Below, piece by piece: positions 26,501 through 36,200 of a DNA stretch of 64,000 bases. Within the stretch, counting starts at the first letter, position 1, and each line of letters begins with the position of its first letter. Under the pieces are notes generated by a model that was given only the letters and a program-made list of their open reading frames with translations, ran no database searches and was not told the origin of the DNA. The position numbers were made by a program, and so were the translations under genes. Source of the stretch: CAYTBN01 sp964542165 (GTDB lineage: Bacteria; Myxococcota_A; UBA796; UBA9615; CAYRNR01); assembly GCA_964542165.1 (NCBI GenBank), contig CAZITQ010000016.1, positions 3,759 to 67,758 on the forward strand, in the 5' to 3' direction.

Positions 26501-27220
26501 ATCGTGGGGGTCGTGGTCCTGGTCGGGATGATCGCGGTGGCGATCGTCCAGGCCCTTCGCGACGAGCTGTGGGACTACGTGAAGTTGACCCTGCAGGCTC
26601 GCAACGTGCTGGTGGAAGAGGTGGCGCTGGTCCTGAACTTGACCGGCGAGATGGCCGTGGAGGACTCGACGCTCGTCTACTCGCGCCACTGTACCTCGGG
26701 CACGTCCACTGGACTGCCGGACGACTGGGAGGGGGCCGGACTTCCCCAGGGCCGATGGTGGATACGCGACGGCGATGACGCCATACGGGCGGTATCGATC
26801 GAAGAGGATGCGGGCCAGATCCGCTGGCCCGTGAGCGGGTACTTCCGGTCCGCGGTCCCTCACCAGGATGCCGACCTGTACGACGAACCCGCCCGCGCGG
26901 AGCGCCTGCTGGCCCTCGAGAGCGTGGGACCCGGCAGGGTCCTCGGGACGGTGAGTTCCCTCGTTCGCCTGTGGAACCACGACGTCCGCGTCCCCGACTC
27001 GATCGGGGGCGGGCAGACCCAGCTCCTGGTGCTCGACGGGACCCCGGTGGAGTTCGGCGACCCGCTGGCGGAGATCGCCCCGGCCGACGGCGGTGCTCCC
27101 GTGCCCCTGTACGCCCCCCTCCCCGGAACCGTCCGCTCGGACCACCCCTCGGTGGTCACCGAGATCCACGTGGATCCGGGCCAGATCCTCTTGCGCATCG
27201 AACGCCCGGAGGACTCGTGA
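23519..27220 (+). CDS. Very large protein, first gene of the five-gene overlapping operon; unknown function
   Basis: 1233 residues from a TTG start (23519) with GAGGGGG eight bases upstream. No signal peptide. Residues 1-900 are mostly helical, acidic and without a known motif. Residues about 900-1015 are hydrophobic: VARPVHILVAITYGAKAVEL, then TVMGGSIVLATCPLGPVATA and GVVVLVGMIAVAIVQAL, two to three potential membrane segments. The C-terminus (about 1165-1230) reads GTPVEFGDPLAEI, LYAPLPGTV and EIHVDPGQILLRIE, the shape of a biotinyl/lipoyl-like beta-hammerhead without the modified Lys. The stop overlaps the next start as GTGA. I do not recognise the family; a secreted or membrane-associated role is inference. 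Confidence 0.82.
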   Translation: MHRFFLPSLEWAIANGPIHPRSGNLSLPAGVGEADFESWVKSHEPVMMLAQVCGFVVERAWGRAAGSGEPVLLVSPDGVSDASASHPGVATGSEPSLVLEISRGLAGGDWPSNAPWVGDQGGSRSISLLDGAPSGSQWLRWDGFACNRGIPVPSGDLAAAMLEADPAPTYLPFFDPGSWSDGEGFTAIAFGSLDYPELFWGDGDLSASTVNGQVSCSSLGMGLETNLKRAMDHSGLSRNEPPAWRAYYDSWGEGGREREDLVSLTYARVLMDLANEGLIVWDPGHSAADDGDRNLLEEAEGILASGIGSEEDVETLVAYAEPSNPDREAGVDDAVAELLFAALEDRLADDGTVAQPAIVRAVSLLVSRAGDAVYGEDRSGVMEWAGRLVGLFFADGLGGDVVADPAVGGLADLLGEDAPSGYDASAAAIFLQTLLAVSPRDRLDSIERSAGLRALVEHYDDVPPAWFLDDAEVPVGWSMATYRLLCWLTMLEGERLADEGDTPGNCTAQAAHFLRRILGHLPLVQVRGSDLVAAALAGGSPTWDVHEPPPWGVDAGCLAAHLHHGIAKAWREVLDEGFDQLDDEHNVRDLARIQHGVARILLDDEYRDLVGQLDLEAYEIELTNLGDYASREWESARAAVVKKAYRHVLANIETGPAVLDEEPMGGESMKAVLEQIAPISQEVLGSEAAIWYGALVAGALESEEDELDCDFTQEVATLAGLEAVLGGFGDSAADTDFVQAYRASVFAIHGLIWFQDTLDLADADPTTLDTLLDLVAHHAGETPDWTDDPEMPGAIWALRRVRASVKVAHGFVNSSTFLDPVARAPLYAPDSVYYRELVNAFENGGLSGSDATKKADQLVKAGSYTAALAGLLGAATGFWALGEDIGELEVDASEYEKSWLAFNAVKHLGQGVQGSLEVLACTSVWLNAPKPAVGFLTAAKAVARPVHILVAITYGAKAVELFQTDHAVGGMAALTVMGGSIVLATCPLGPVATAIVGVVVLVGMIAVAIVQALRDELWDYVKLTLQARNVLVEEVALVLNLTGEMAVEDSTLVYSRHCTSGTSTGLPDDWEGAGLPQGRWWIRDGDDAIRAVSIEEDAGQIRWPVSGYFRSAVPHQDADLYDEPARAERLLALESVGPGRVLGTVSSLVRLWNHDVRVPDSIGGGQTQLLVLDGTPVEFGDPLAEIAPADGGAPVPLYAPLPGTVRSDHPSVVTEIHVDPGQILLRIERPEDS

Positions 27221-30200
27221 GCGCGCCCCGCTTCGTCGTCCAATTCGCCGGGGCGCTGGCCGACGAGCTGGCGCTGATGGGCTCCCAGGGCTGGGCGCTG
27301 GCCCAGGTCCTGACCGAGGAACTCGGGACCGACGTGGGGGATCCCGGGGTGCCGTCGGCGCTGGTCGAGGCGGGGACGGCGGCCGCCAGCCTGTCCACCC
27401 AGCTTGCAGGCAAGGAGCCGGAACAGGTCGACATCGCCACGGTGAACGCAGAGGCGTCCACGCTGCTGGCGGCGCTGCTCGCGCTGCCCGACGCGCTGGA
27501 CGGCTGGGGGCCGGACGGCGTGGACGGGGGCGACCTGCGGCGGGCCCTGCTGAGGCTCCCCGAGATCCTGATCCTGCGGGCGACGGCGCGGGTCTGGCCC
27601 CTGTCGTTCGATCTCTGCGTGATGGCCGGCGCGGTCCGGGGCGCCCCCATCGCGCCCCAGGTCGACCTGGACCGGCTCGACGCCCTGGCCCGGGACCCCG
27701 CCGCCACCCTGAGCGACTTGATCTGGCCCGAGGCCTTCGCCGCGGCCGACGAGCGGATCCTCGAGACGCTGGCGCGGCTGCTGCGGCGGCTGGGCCTGCC
27801 GACCCACGTGCACGAGCGCTGGCCGCTGGTGGACGACGCCGAGGCCGACCTCGGGGGCGGGCCGGCCGGCGGCGACGGCCTGCAGCAGCTGACGATCCCC
27901 TTCGTCGAGCTGGCGCTGAGCGGGGAGGCGGAAGGCGGTGGGGAGACGGAGACGGACGCTGGCGCCGAGGGCGGCCTCGTCCTGGCACCGGCGGCCCTGC
28001 GGGGCTCCGGCACGGTGGATGGGCTGCTGCTGACCAACTACGGCCAGGCCAGCCTGGTGGTCTCCCAGGACCTGGACCCGCTCACCTTCGAGGCCGGGCT
28101 GGATGTCGACGCGGAGCGGGTGCTCGTCGCCGGGGCGGCCCCGGGATTCGCCCGGGTCGAGACGGGCACCGCCGGGGCGAACGCCCGGTTCTCGGTGACG
28201 GTTTCCCCCGAGCCGCCGACCGAGGACGCCGCGTTCAAGTGCGGCGGGGCGGTGGCTAGCGTCCAGGTCTCGGCTGACACCTCGGCCTCGCCCGATCCCG
28301 AGCTGGCGGTGACCCTGGCCACGGTCCCCGCGGCCGGCGAGGACCGGGGGCTGGCCGTCGAATTCGCCCTCCCGGAGCCCGACGGCTTCCTGTCGGCCAT
28401 CGTGGGCGACGCGACCCTGACGGCGGGGGCCGACCTGGGCCTGGCGTGGTCGTCCAGCTCGGGGCTGGCGATCAACGCCGTGGCCGGTCTCCTCTTCGAG
28501 AGCTTCCCCGGTACCGACGTCGGCCCGTTCACCCTGCTGCGCACGGTGGTGGGGCTGGAGGCGGGCACCGGGGGGATCCGGGGCCTGCTCGCGGCGGACA
28601 TCGGCGCCGAGCTGGGCCCCGTGACCGCGGTGGTCGAGGGCGTCGGTGCAGCCGCGGAGCTGTCCCGGGCCGACGACGGCGAGGGATCCCTGGGATCGCT
28701 GGACCTGCGGTGGACCCCGCTGGTGCCCACCGGACTGGGCTTTGCCGTGGACACCCCTGCGGCCAAGGGTGGCGGCTACCTCTCCTACGACCCGGACGGC
28801 AGCCGCTATTCCGGGGTCGTCGATCTCACGATGCTGGAGACCGCGGGGCTGACCGCGGTGGTGGAGGTGACCACCGGCACGGAGGAGGCGCCGTCGGACT
28901 GGTCCTTCCTGATGAGCCTCTCGCTCTCCTTCGGTCCCATCACCCTGCCCTACGGATTCTTCCTGCTGGGCGCGGGGGGACTCCTGGGGCTCCATCGGGA
29001 CTTCGACGCCGACGCGCTGGGGCAGCGGCTGGCGTCGGGAGCGCTCGAGAGCGTCATGTTCCCCGACGATCCCATCGCCGAAGCCCCGAGGGTCCTGGAC
29101 GACCTGCGGTCCATCTTCCCCCAGCGAACGGGCCAGCACGTGGTTGGGCCCTTCGTCCGCATCGGCTGGGGCGGCGTCAAGCCCTTCCTCCAGGTCGATC
29201 TGGGGTTGCTGCTCGCGCTGCCCGACCCGTCCATCGGTCTGGTCGCCAACGCCGTTTTCCAGATCCCGCCCGTGGGGACGCCCGAGCCCGAGGGGACGGA
29301 GGCCACTGGCGTCTGGCCGCCGGTGCGGCTGAAGATGGCCGTGCTCGGCGTTCTCGACCTGGAGGACCGCTCGGTCTGGATCAAGGGGAGCCTCTACGAC
29401 TCGCAGGTGGTCGGCATCGCCCTGTCGGGGGACAACGCGTTCTACGCCCGGTTCGGCGACGATCCCTTCTTCCTGCTCTCCATCGGCGGGTACCACCCGG
29501 ACTGGACGCCGCCGGACACCCTGCCCCAGGCTCTCCAGCAGCTCCAGCGGCTGGGCGCCCGGTTCGAGGTCTCCCCGTCGCTGCTCGTCGACGTCTCCAG
29601 CTACCTTGCGCTGACCGCCAACACGCTGCAGCTCGGGGCGGAGTTCTCGCTGCAGGCCACCGCGGAGTTCGGCCCGTGGACCTTCGGGGTGGAGGGCAGC
29701 TCCGAGTTCCACGCCATCGCCGAGTTCAGCCCCTTCCACCTGGACGTGCTGTGGCGCCTGGACATCTCGGTGCTCGCCGGCAGCGGCGAGATGCTCGGCG
29801 CCACGCTGGAGGCCGAGGTCTACGGCCCCGATCCCTGGATCGTCCACGGCTTCGCCGAGTTCCGCTTCCTGGGTACCGATGTCCGGCTGCGATTCCAGAT
29901 CGAGGGGCAGGAGGGCTCGACCGCCCTGCCGTCGGCGGACGTGCTCGACGACATCATCGCGGCCCTGGAGCTGCCGTCGGCGTGGACGGCCACGGCGGTA
30001 GAGGCGGTCGCGCACCTCCACCCGGCCCTGGAGTGGGACGACGAGACGCCCCTCCTGGCGCCCGACGCGTCCCTGCAGGTCGCCCAGCAGGTGGTGCCGC
30101 TGGGCGTCGCCATCGATCGGGTCGGCGAATCCCGCCCCGCAGACGACAACCTGTTCGCCATCGACGGGGCGTGGCTGGGCGGCTCGGCGCTCGAGGTGGC

Positions 30201-30603
30201 AGCCCTCGAACCGGTGGAGGGCGAATTCTCGCCTGCCCGGTATTTCGACCTGGACGGCGCCGCGCGGCTGCGGGCCCCCGCGGTGGAGACCCACCCCGCC
30301 GGGGTGGTCCTGGCCGGGGGCTGGGAGTTGGCCTCCGACGGGGAGGAGATCGCCGACGGCTGGCAGGAGGAGATCGTCGATCCTCTCTGCTCCGACGACG
30401 CGCACGCCCCCGGGCTGCTCGGGCCCGGCCCACGCCGGGTCGCCGCGGCCCCGGTGGTCACGGGCGGACCGCGGGTCGCCCTGTCCGCGCCCACGTGGAC
30501 GGTGCGGGGGGGCGGCGACGAGTGGACCACGGACCGCTTCGCCGAGGCACTGACGGAGGCGCGCCGGCGGGGGCCTGCGGCGCGGATCGAGGAGGCGGGA
30601 TGA
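27217..30603 (+). CDS. DUF6603-like large beta-rich protein
   Basis: 1128 residues from GTG 27217 (GTGA overlap with the previous stop). Residues 1-220 are helical. From about 230 on it is strand- and Gly-rich. Segments GGGYLSYDPDGSRYSGVVDL (about 517), FGPITLPYGFFLLGAGGLLG (about 571), LESVMFPDDPIAEAPRVLDD and LSIGGYHPDWTPP (about 755) match the DUF6603 family, known from scattered bacteria and fungi without assigned function. The long alternating hydrophobic strands suggest a beta-barrel or beta-prism scaffold. No signal peptide. It is part of the five-gene unit. Confidence 0.82.
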   Translation: MSAPRFVVQFAGALADELALMGSQGWALAQVLTEELGTDVGDPGVPSALVEAGTAAASLSTQLAGKEPEQVDIATVNAEASTLLAALLALPDALDGWGPDGVDGGDLRRALLRLPEILILRATARVWPLSFDLCVMAGAVRGAPIAPQVDLDRLDALARDPAATLSDLIWPEAFAAADERILETLARLLRRLGLPTHVHERWPLVDDAEADLGGGPAGGDGLQQLTIPFVELALSGEAEGGGETETDAGAEGGLVLAPAALRGSGTVDGLLLTNYGQASLVVSQDLDPLTFEAGLDVDAERVLVAGAAPGFARVETGTAGANARFSVTVSPEPPTEDAAFKCGGAVASVQVSADTSASPDPELAVTLATVPAAGEDRGLAVEFALPEPDGFLSAIVGDATLTAGADLGLAWSSSSGLAINAVAGLLFESFPGTDVGPFTLLRTVVGLEAGTGGIRGLLAADIGAELGPVTAVVEGVGAAAELSRADDGEGSLGSLDLRWTPLVPTGLGFAVDTPAAKGGGYLSYDPDGSRYSGVVDLTMLETAGLTAVVEVTTGTEEAPSDWSFLMSLSLSFGPITLPYGFFLLGAGGLLGLHRDFDADALGQRLASGALESVMFPDDPIAEAPRVLDDLRSIFPQRTGQHVVGPFVRIGWGGVKPFLQVDLGLLLALPDPSIGLVANAVFQIPPVGTPEPEGTEATGVWPPVRLKMAVLGVLDLEDRSVWIKGSLYDSQVVGIALSGDNAFYARFGDDPFFLLSIGGYHPDWTPPDTLPQALQQLQRLGARFEVSPSLLVDVSSYLALTANTLQLGAEFSLQATAEFGPWTFGVEGSSEFHAIAEFSPFHLDVLWRLDISVLAGSGEMLGATLEAEVYGPDPWIVHGFAEFRFLGTDVRLRFQIEGQEGSTALPSADVLDDIIAALELPSAWTATAVEAVAHLHPALEWDDETPLLAPDASLQVAQQVVPLGVAIDRVGESRPADDNLFAIDGAWLGGSALEVAALEPVEGEFSPARYFDLDGAARLRAPAVETHPAGVVLAGGWELASDGEEIADGWQEEIVDPLCSDDAHAPGLLGPGPRRVAAAPVVTGGPRVALSAPTWTVRGGGDEWTTDRFAEALTEARRRGPAARIEEAG

Positions 30604-33203
30604 GCACCACGTTCCACTCCTGGGCCAGCAGCGGCGTGAGGTCCAGCGCCGGGGCAGACGGCACCCTGGAGCCGGCGGTCTCGGTCAACGGTGCGGGGGC
30701 CACCGGCCCGTCGTTCCAGCTCCTCGGGCCCGAGGCGGTCGTGGGGTTGCGGGACTCGGTCGTGGACCGCCGCTACCCCCTGCCCGACAGCCGCGAGGCG
30801 GTCACGAATCACCTGGCCACCCTCACCCTTTGCGAGGCCGACCTTCCCTGGCGTTTCCGGCGGGGTGCGGCGACCGGCGGGGGACTGTCCCCCTGGATCG
30901 CCCTGGTGGTCGTTCCGGAAGCCGAGCCGGGCGGTCCCACCTACAGCCCGAACTCGTCCAGCGCCGAGGTGCCCGGCCCGCTGGGGATCCTCACTGTCCC
31001 GCCGGAGTGCGCCCGACGCGACCTGCCCGACCTGGAGCAGGCGTGGGCCTGGGCCCACGTGGAGGGCGATCCGAGCGGCGATCCCTCGGCCGCGCGATCC
31101 CGGCTGGTCTGCCCCCGGCGCCTGTCGCCCGAGACCCTGTGGCGCGCCTGCGTGGTGCCCACCACCGTCGGCGGCGTGCGCGCGGGCCTGACGTCGCTGA
31201 CGCCGGAGGCCGACGACTCGCCGGCCTGGGACGCGTCGGAGACGCCGACCGTCCCCATCGAGCTGCCGGTCTACCTGACCTGGACCTTCGCCACCGGCGA
31301 ACGCGCGGACTTCGAGACCCTGTGCAAGCGCCTGGTGTTCACCGGGCCCGGCGACGCGGGCACCCGCCGCGTGCGGGCCACCGGGATCGACGGGGTGGGC
31401 GCGGAAGAGCGTGTCACCGTCGCGGGCGTGCTCGAGGGTGAGGCGGTGGACCTCCCCGATCCCCCCGAGTCGGTGAGCCACGCGCTCGCGACGCTGACAG
31501 ATCCGGTCGACGGCGACCCCGTGGTCGCACCTCCCCGCTGGGGCGACGGCCTGGAGGGGGAGCGGGCCACCTGGGCCGACGAGCTGGCGGCCACGCCCGC
31601 CCACCGGGTCGCGGCCGGGGCCGGGGCCGAGGCGGTCCGCGCCCACGACCAGGCGCTGGTCGACGGCCTGTGGCGGGCCGTGGGCGACCGGGGCCGATCC
31701 CGCAGGCTGGAGGACCGGGCACGGATGGTGGGGGTGCTGGGCGAACGCTGGGCCCAGCGGCTGTCCGGGGCGTCCGACGAGACCCGGGTGCACGTGGCCT
31801 CGGCCCTGCTTCGCTCCCGATCCGACGTCGCGGCCTCGATGGCGGACGCCCAGGTCTCCGAGAGCCTGATCGGGCCCGCCCTGGCCCGGCGGACCTCCCG
31901 GGCCTCGACCCTGCAGGAGGCGACGCTGATCACGCCGGTGCTCACGGGCACGGCGCTGCAGCTGGAGACGCTGCGGACGGTGCACTCGCCCCCTGAACCG
32001 GTGTCGGCGATCCGCGAGGTGGACACGTTCTCCGTCGAGGCGGAGGACTCCGACGACGGCGACGGGGGCAGGACCCCGCTGACCGGGCCGGTCGGCCCCT
32101 TCGTCCCGCCCTCCCGCCCGGCTCGCCCGGGCACCCTGCGGCGCAGGCCGCCCCGCCCCCCGCCGCCGCACCGGCCGGGGCAGCCCGCTCCACCGCCCGC
32201 CGATCGGGCCGCTCCGGTCCGATGGGCCGACCGCTTCGACCGGGGCCCGGGTCCGGACCTGGAGGGGACACCGCGCACCGACAGCCACACCCCCGTCGAC
32301 CTCTCGGACCTGGCCGTCGAGTCGCTTCGCGTGGGCACGGCGCGGATGGAGCGGGTCCAGGAACGCCAGGAGACCGATGGCGACGGGGATCCGATCCGTG
32401 TGGACCACCCACTGGTCGAGTCCCTGATCTCGTCGACCCCCGAGCTGCTGCTGCCCGGGCTGACGTCCCTGGGGGACAACGTGGTCACCCTGCTCGGATC
32501 CCGCGCGGATGGGATCGCCGCCGCGCTCATGGGGGCCAACCACGAGCTGGCCCGGGAGATCCTCTGGCGCGAGATCCCCATCGCGCCCGGCGATGCCTGG
32601 TGGCGCTCGTTCTGGGAGGCGGGCACCGAGGACCTGCTCACCCCCGCCGACGACCGGACGCTGGCCGAGCTGCTGGAGCCGGACGCCGTGCCCCTGGTCC
32701 TGCTGGTCCGGGGCGACCTGATCGAGCGCTTCCCCGACGTCCGAGTACGGCTCGCGGAGGGGGAAGGGGACGGGGACTCGCGACGGCCGCGGACCGGCGG
32801 CACGGTCGTCGAGCCCGACTTCGAGAACCGAGTCGACGCGCGGACGACGCTGTACGGGTTCCGGGGGATGACGGACGGTCAGGTGCGCGGCGACGACGGC
32901 GGGGGCGGGTGGTACGTGGTCCTGGAGGAGGCCCAGGAGGCGCTGCGCTTCGGGCTCGAACCCGACGAGCTGGCCGGGGACGGCCCCGCGGCCTGGGACG
33001 ACGTGTCCTGGGGCGACCTGGAGCCCCGCGACTGGGACGCCATGCCTCACCTCACCCTGGATGCCGCCGGCCCCTCGCTGGCGGGCCTCCTCCCCCGCTG
33101 GGGGGCGTCGGCGGCGGCCACCGCCGCCCTGCTCGCCCGTCGCCCCTTCCGGGTGTTGATCCACGGGTCGGTCCTGCTGGCCGACGAGGGAGAGACGCCG
33201 TGA
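30600..33203 (+). CDS. Large uncharacterised protein with LPDLEQAWAWAHV motif
   Basis: 867 residues; ATG 30600 overlaps the previous stop as ATGA. The N-terminal part contains LPDLEQAWAWAHVEGDP (about 142), SRLVCPRRLSPETLWRACVV (about 165) and LPVYLTWTFATG followed by FETLCKRL (about 221-244). These are landmarks of an uncharacterised family I recall occurring with the flanking genes in actinobacteria and proteobacteria. A Pro/Arg-rich low-complexity linker spans about 500-565. The C-terminal third ends with FRVLIHGSVLLADEGETP. There is no export signal or membrane helix. Function unknown. Confidence 0.8.
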   Translation: MSTTFHSWASSGVRSSAGADGTLEPAVSVNGAGATGPSFQLLGPEAVVGLRDSVVDRRYPLPDSREAVTNHLATLTLCEADLPWRFRRGAATGGGLSPWIALVVVPEAEPGGPTYSPNSSSAEVPGPLGILTVPPECARRDLPDLEQAWAWAHVEGDPSGDPSAARSRLVCPRRLSPETLWRACVVPTTVGGVRAGLTSLTPEADDSPAWDASETPTVPIELPVYLTWTFATGERADFETLCKRLVFTGPGDAGTRRVRATGIDGVGAEERVTVAGVLEGEAVDLPDPPESVSHALATLTDPVDGDPVVAPPRWGDGLEGERATWADELAATPAHRVAAGAGAEAVRAHDQALVDGLWRAVGDRGRSRRLEDRARMVGVLGERWAQRLSGASDETRVHVASALLRSRSDVAASMADAQVSESLIGPALARRTSRASTLQEATLITPVLTGTALQLETLRTVHSPPEPVSAIREVDTFSVEAEDSDDGDGGRTPLTGPVGPFVPPSRPARPGTLRRRPPRPPPPHRPGQPAPPPADRAAPVRWADRFDRGPGPDLEGTPRTDSHTPVDLSDLAVESLRVGTARMERVQERQETDGDGDPIRVDHPLVESLISSTPELLLPGLTSLGDNVVTLLGSRADGIAAALMGANHELAREILWREIPIAPGDAWWRSFWEAGTEDLLTPADDRTLAELLEPDAVPLVLLVRGDLIERFPDVRVRLAEGEGDGDSRRPRTGGTVVEPDFENRVDARTTLYGFRGMTDGQVRGDDGGGGWYVVLEEAQEALRFGLEPDELAGDGPAAWDDVSWGDLEPRDWDAMPHLTLDAAGPSLAGLLPRWGASAAATAALLARRPFRVLIHGSVLLADEGETP

Positions 33204-36200
33204 CGGTCCCCGTCCTGCTGCTGCCGGTTCGTCTGGAGACCCGCTTCGACCTGGACCGGGACCCCCCCCAGCTGCGGGTACGGATCTTCCCCGACGCGGC
33301 CCACGTCAGCGCCCACTCCGACACGATCCATGCCGGGGAGGCCGAGGCCCTGACGGACTACACCGGGGCTGGCGAGGACGCGGCCGCGTTCGAAAGACTG
33401 GTGACCGCGGTCGGCGGCCCCCGCGCCCGCTACCTGGTTCAGGAGCGGCCCACGGACATCGGTGCGACAGGCACCCCCGCCGCCCGGGGGCTGCCCGAGC
33501 GGTTCACGGTGATCTGCCGCCGGGAGGACGGGGGGATCGTCGCCCAGGTCGACGGCGCCGAGGTCTCCCGCGATGCGCTCCCGTGCTCCCCGCTCGCCGG
33601 GGAGGGCGGCCTCCCGGCCTGGATGCGCGACTTCGACGAGGCGGTGGAGGCGGGCATGGCCGTGCGCGTCCCCCTCGGCGCGTCGGACATCCCGGGCACC
33701 GACGAACCGGGCCTCACCGTGCAGGTGGTCGGGCTCGCGCCGGGCAGTCCGGAGGACGGTCAGCGGGAAATCGGCGAGCTGCTGCGGGCCCACGCCTACG
33801 GCGCCGGGCTGGACCTGGTCCCACCGGACACGCCCACCAACCACACCGCGTCGGTCCGGTCGCCCGTGTCCCGGTGGGGACCGACGGCCGACGAGATCTG
33901 GCCGACGCTCTCCGCAGCGCCCCCCTCGGACCCGGACCTGCTGGGAGAGGCGGCCGCCGAGCGGCTGATCGCCGCGCTGGGGCTGGATCCCACGGGGGCG
34001 GGGGCGACCGCCCTGGCCCGTTGCGTCCACGCCGGTCACGGGTACGGCTCCCTGCAGTCGGGCCTCACCGGGGTGGTCTGGCGCCGGTTCCTGCGCAGCG
34101 AGTTCCACGAGCTGGGGGCCGACGAAGAGCGGATCGAGCGGACGGAGGCCTGGGCCCTGGACCATGTCTGCCCCGACGGACCGCTGCCCACGCTCAGGGT
34201 CGGCCGCGAGCCGTACGGGATCGTGCCGATCCGCCCGGTGGGCCGCCGGACCTCCTCGTGGCCCGAGCGGGCCGCCCTGCTGGGGCGCCTACGCGCGTTC
34301 TGGGAGTCGAAGACCCCGGCGATCATCGACCACCGCCAGACCACCTCGGCCGAGACCTGGCACGCGGTGCTCGGCGCTCTCTCCGGCGCCGGAAACGCCC
34401 GTGCGCGCGGCGTCACCTTCGATCGCAACTGGTTCTTCCGGAGCCTCGGCTGGGCCTTCATCATGGAGGGCACCGACGACGGCCCCGGGTTCCTCCACAC
34501 GGTCAGCGAGGCCACCGCCGAGGCGTTCCAGGAGGCCTCCACCCTCGAGGAGCAGCTGGCCATCGTCCAGGGACAGCTGGACGGGATCCCGGACGTGCTG
34601 CCCGGCAACTCCCCGCTGATCCGCGTGGCCGAGGTCTGCACCATCGTACGGGATGTGCTCGAGACCCACCTGAGGCGGGTCGAAGCCTGGCGGCTGGTCG
34701 ACCCCGACTGGCCGGGGGTCTACCTGGACTCGGACCTGCCCGAAGGGGCCTACCGGGTGGTGACGGGGGAGCGGGCGCTGGACGAGAGCGAGACCCCGCT
34801 GACCGACTGGTTCGTGGGCCACAGCGACAGCGAGGCCGAGGCGCTGGCGGCGCTGCTGCCCGACGGGGCCGAGCGGGAGAGGGCCCTGGCACGGGCCGCG
34901 GGGTTGCTCCACCACCGCCTCGACGCCTGGTGGCAGGGGGTCACCAGCGAGACCCTCTCGGGGGAGCGGCAGACCGCGCCCACCGGCCTCCGGCTGGGCG
35001 CATACGGGGTGGTCGAGGACCTGCACCCCCGCGACGACGGCCCCAGCTCCGGGTACCTGCTCGCCCCCGACCTGGCCTCCGGGCGCACGGCGGCGATCCT
35101 GCGCGCGGCGTACCACTCCCAGGGCGACGAACGGGAGGGGGCGCTGGCCGCGGTACGGCTGGACTCCCGAGCCGCGCGGCGAGCCGAGGCCCTGCTGGAC
35201 GCCCTGAGGGGCGGACGCCCCCTGGAGGAGGCCCTGGGACGCGCGCTGTTACGGGACCTGCGCGACGTAGGGCTGGGAGTCCTGCTCCCGGAGATCGCGG
35301 ACGCGCTGCCCGTGGATCGCGAGGACGATCCCCGGGTCGCCGGGGTCCCGGACGGCTTGAAGGTCGCCCTGGCCTGGCTCGATCCACCGCAGGACGAGGA
35401 AGGGGCCGCGGAGGTCCGCGGCGCGGTCGAGGCAGCGATGGCGGCGGCGGGTCTCACGGGCCCCCAGCGATCCACGGCCGAGGCGGTACTCCTCGGCCTG
35501 GCGGGGGACCTGGACGCCCTGTCGGACCTGGTGCTGGCCGAGGGGGTCCACCTGCAAGCGGGTGCCCTCGAGGCCCGGGCGAGCGCCTGGCGAGCGGCGT
35601 TCTCCACCGGCGAGCGGCCGCCCCCGGAGAGCGCCCTGCTCGCCGCGGGGGGCGCCCCCCAGGTGACACGCCGGCTGGTGGCGGTCGTGGCCCCCGCGGC
35701 GACGGCACCGGCGGAGGGCGGGTGGGCGGCCGTGGAGGGCGCCGGTGCGCCGGTCGAGCGCTGGCTGCGCAGCTTGCTGGGGTCGGCCGACGACTGGGGA
35801 TGCCGGACCGCCGACGGCGGGACCTGGTGCCTGGAGGCGCTGGAGACCAGCGCGCTGGGGCTGGTGTCGGACCTCGCCGGCGACCCGTCCACCTGGCTTC
35901 AGCGAGTCGGCGGGGAGATCGGGGCCACCGATCCCACCGATGCGGGGGAGGCGTTGCGACCCCTGTCCACCCTGGCGGTGATGCTGCCGCCGCTGGCGAC
36001 GCTGGTGTCCTCGGCCCGCTTCCTCACCGCGGACGAGCTGGCGGGGGGGCCGGCGGACAACGGACTCCGCGTGGCGGATCTGCTCGCGGAGGGTTCGGGG
36101 GCGATCCCGGATCTCGGGTCGCCGGACGAACTCCTGGCCGCCGAGGGTCGCGAGGCGCGCCTCCGCAATGCCGCGGAGCTGGAGCACCAGGCGCAGGTCC

